The translations under genes were made by a program, and so were the position numbers. From Limibacillus sp. (GTDB taxonomy: Bacteria > Pseudomonadota > Alphaproteobacteria > Kiloniellales > CECT-8803), in NCBI GenBank assembly GCA_037379885.1, contig JARRJC010000019.1, forward strand, positions 1-34,233: 34,233 nt of DNA, written 5' to 3'. The notes under the pieces were generated by a model, which had not been told where the DNA came from, did not search any database, and worked only from the letters and a program-made list of their open reading frames with translations. Positions 31,792 through 34,233 of the stretch are shown here, in pieces. Positions within the stretch are counted from its first letter, which is position 1, and each line of letters starts with the position of its first letter.

Positions 31792-32235
31792 ATGCAAGGC
31801 TTTTTGAGTGACGGCTATCTCTGGTTCAAGGCGCTGCACGTTATCTCCGTGATCGCCTGGATGGCGGGGCTGTTCTACCTGCCGCGCCTTTACGTCTATC
31901 ACTGCCAGGTGGCGCCGGGCTCCGAGCAGTCCGAGACCTTCAAGGTGATGGAGCGCCGGCTGCTGAGAGCCATCATGAATCCCTCCATGATCGCCAGCTG
32001 GGTCTTCGGCGGGCTGCTGATCGCCGCGCTCCAGCCCTGGAGCGAAGGCTGGTTCCACGCCAAGCTTCTGTTGGTCATCGCCATGACCGTGGCCCACATG
32101 CAGCAGGCCAAGTGGCGCAAGGACTTCGAGCGGGACGAGAACCGGCGGCCCGAGCGCTTCTACCGCCTGATGAACGAGGTGCCCACGGTGCTGATGGTGC
32201 TGATCGTCATCCTGGTGATCGTGAAACCTTTTTGA
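31792..32235 (+). CDS. hemJ: Protoporphyrinogen IX oxidase HemJ
   Basis: Membrane enzyme that oxidises protoporphyrinogen IX, replacing HemG or HemY in most alphaproteobacteria; it makes the substrate of HemH. The 147-residue protein has four hydrophobic helices, with [20 protein letters not shown] (haem-ligand His) first, PRLYVYH next, and [20 protein letters not shown] later. ATG 31792 matches the family start but lacks a ribosome site; TTG 31777, five codons upstream, has GGAAGAGG four bases before it and may be the real start. Confidence 0.92.
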   Translation: MQGFLSDGYLWFKALHVISVIAWMAGLFYLPRLYVYHCQVAPGSEQSETFKVMERRLLRAIMNPSMIASWVFGGLLIAALQPWSEGWFHAKLLLVIAMTVAHMQQAKWRKDFERDENRRPERFYRLMNEVPTVLMVLIVILVIVKPF

Positions 32236-32263
32236 CGCTTTGGCCTTTCTTTGTTCTCGCCTG

Positions 32264-32292
32264 TTGACGAGGGGCCGCCCTTGCGCTAACTA
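32264..32292 (+). promoter_or_regulatory. Promoter of rho
   Basis: TTGACG at 32264-32269, a 17-base spacer and TAACTA at 32287-32292: the best sigma-70 match in the window. It lies 29 bases after hemJ and predicts an untranslated leader of about 187 bases before the rho ATG. Confidence 0.65.
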
Positions 32293-32298
32293 CTGCGT

Positions 32299-32485
32299 CA
32301 ATCCTTTCGAAAGCCGCGTGACGAAACCACTGGGCGCGAGCGCCTTTCCGCCATACGAGAGCGCTAAGCCATACGAGAGCGCTAAGATCGACAAGAGGCC
32401 CTTGCCAACAGGACCCCTTTCGGCGCCGAAGCCGGAAACCATCCCCGAATTTTCCCCACCTTCTTCCGAGACGCCAGAAACCGCC
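32299..32485 (+). promoter_or_regulatory. rho mRNA leader, possibly autoregulatory
   Basis: Between the predicted transcription start and the rho ATG. The last 85 bases (32401-32485) contain 36 C and 16 G, the C-rich, G-poor composition of Rho-utilisation sites. In E. coli Rho represses itself by ending transcription in its leader. The frame is open through the leader in phase with rho but I do not read it as coding, since family members start at MNLQELK. Confidence 0.45.
32351..32386 (+). repeat. Perfect tandem duplication of 18 bases in the rho leader
   Basis: CCATACGAGAGCGCTAAG occurs at 32351-32368 and again at 32369-32386 without a mismatch. Identity suggests a recent duplication or slippage. 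Being a multiple of three, it leaves the in-phase frame open. Confidence 0.9.
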
Positions 32486-33742
<1,257 letters not shown>

Positions 33743-33780
33743 AACGAAGAGAAAGTGCCGTCAGTCGGCGGCTGAAATCG

Positions 33781-33812
33781 AAAAGGCGGAGCCCCAGGGT
33801 TCCGCTTTTTTT
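33781..33812 (+). terminator. Rho-independent terminator of rho
   Basis: An eight-base stem, GCGGAGCC (33786-33793) with GGTTCCGC (33798-33805), one G-T pair, a CCAG loop and seven T residues; AAAA precedes the stem. It lies 40 bases after the rho stop codon and is the strongest intrinsic terminator in the window. Confidence 0.88.
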
Positions 33813-34181
33813 GTCTGGTTTCAGCTGTCAGGGGATAAGACGCAATTGCAACGGAATGAGTATTAGAATCTTCGCATATACGGAAGACATTATTCTACAA
33901 ATCTCGAATCGACTCGTTCGCCGATCCGCAAACATTCTACATATGGAGAGTGTGCGCTATCCCACTGCGCGGTGAGGTCATGTGTAGGACTTCACTTCAC
34001 GGTTTGACTATGTGCTCAAGCGCTCGAAGCCGGAGAGGTTCTCCGGTAGGTCGAGGAACTCTCCGGAATGCGTGGCCACGGCGACGGGTGCTTTCCCGCT
34101 CTGGGAAATAGTCATTGGAGCTGAGAAACGCCGGTCGCATGGACGTGGTCTTCTTCTTAACGAGGAAGAGAGGTGAGGACC
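33813..34181. other. Lower-GC stretch without a supported gene
   Basis: After the rho terminator, 33840-33960 is clearly AT-richer than the rest of the window. A 39-codon frame from ATG 33856 ([20 protein letters not shown] onward) has no ribosome site and no family. A leftward frame at 34008-34199 is likewise not protein-like. A hairpin lies at 34030-34046. In many alphaproteobacteria mnmE follows rho; it does not appear here. Confidence 0.5.
34030..34046. other. Hairpin with an alternative partner arm
   Basis: CCGGAG (34030-34035) and CTCCGG (34041-34046) form a perfect six-base stem with a five-base loop. CTCCGG recurs at 34061-34066, so the first arm could pair with either. It lies about 140 bases before the gene starting at 34182. 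No T-run follows. Confidence 0.35.
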
Positions 34182-34233
34182 ATGCAGAATAGGAATCACG
34201 ACGGCTCGATCGACATGAACGCCTTTGAGGCGA
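34182..34233 (+). CDS. Unidentified protein, first 17 codons only
   Basis: ATG 34182 is preceded by GAGGTGAGGACC, a good ribosome-binding site, and the frame stays open to the window edge, giving MQNRNHDGSIDMNAFEA. The polar start without a signal peptide suggests a cytosolic protein. I cannot assign a family from so little sequence. Confidence 0.5.
   Translation, partial: MQNRNHDGSIDMNAFEA

Noticed and set aside
32240-32485. In-phase N-terminal extension of Rho
   Set aside because: The best promoter lies inside it at 32264-32292, the residues are Pro/Ser-rich without Rho homology, and the family start is MNLQELK at 32486.
33856-33975. 39-codon plus-strand frame after the rho terminator
   Set aside because: No ribosome-binding site, no recognised family, and biased only by low GC; kept as intergenic.

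Overview
This is high-GC chromosomal DNA from an alphaproteobacterium. Gene content and order point to a Rhodospirillales-like lineage, but genus or family cannot be fixed from the sequence alone. Nearly all of it is housekeeping DNA. I see no prophage, insertion sequence, CRISPR array, tRNA or rRNA, and the large antisense reading frames are the usual shadows of GC-rich genes.

The most informative region is 29092-29512, between a leftward gene for a pyruvate,phosphate dikinase regulatory protein (DUF299) and rightward hemE. In Caulobacter and Rickettsia the chromosomal origin lies next to hemE in this same neighbourhood. The 421-base gap here holds one perfect and two 8-of-9 DnaA-box matches, weaker boxes and an AT-rich inverted repeat. 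Genes on both sides point away from it: maf, aroE, coaE and dnaQ leftward; hemE, hemH, hemJ and rho rightward. I read it as oriC.

Layout, left to right. 1-5119: end of a FadL-type outer-membrane channel gene, a methyltransferase, pgk, an azlCD amino-acid exporter pair and a secreted His-rich repeat protein. 5229-11163: an FAD oxidoreductase, a 3' remnant of a LysR regulator gene, and a tightly packed leftward operon hisB-hisH-GNAT-hisA-hisF-hisE-HIT-Nudix. 11371-14673: a lipoprotein serine protease and hslVU. 14674-14919: two inverted copies of an alphaproteobacterial palindromic repeat between convergent genes. 14920-19766: an EamA transporter, an XRE regulator, an Smr protein and a lutABC lactate-oxidation operon preceded by a TGGT-N3-ACCA operator. 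19842-26156: mltA, a Tim44-domain gene, fxsA, a histidine phosphatase, secB, a class III adenylate cyclase and dnaQ. 26159-33742: the origin-flanking core. 33743-34233: a strong rho terminator, a lower-GC gene-poor stretch and the first codons of another gene.

Functionally the window joins replication (oriC, dnaQ), haem synthesis (hemE, hemH, hemJ), histidine synthesis, protein export and quality control (secB, hslVU, Tim44-domain protein), cell-wall turnover (mltA), lactate use (lutABC) and transcription termination (rho). The lutABC block, the adenylate cyclase gene and the EamA gene look like lineage-specific additions to an otherwise conserved origin-proximal cluster. The most testable new observations are the origin, the lut operator with no regulator gene nearby, the LysR remnant, the covarying palindromes, the lipoprotein-protease fusion and the C-rich rho leader with a perfect tandem repeat.
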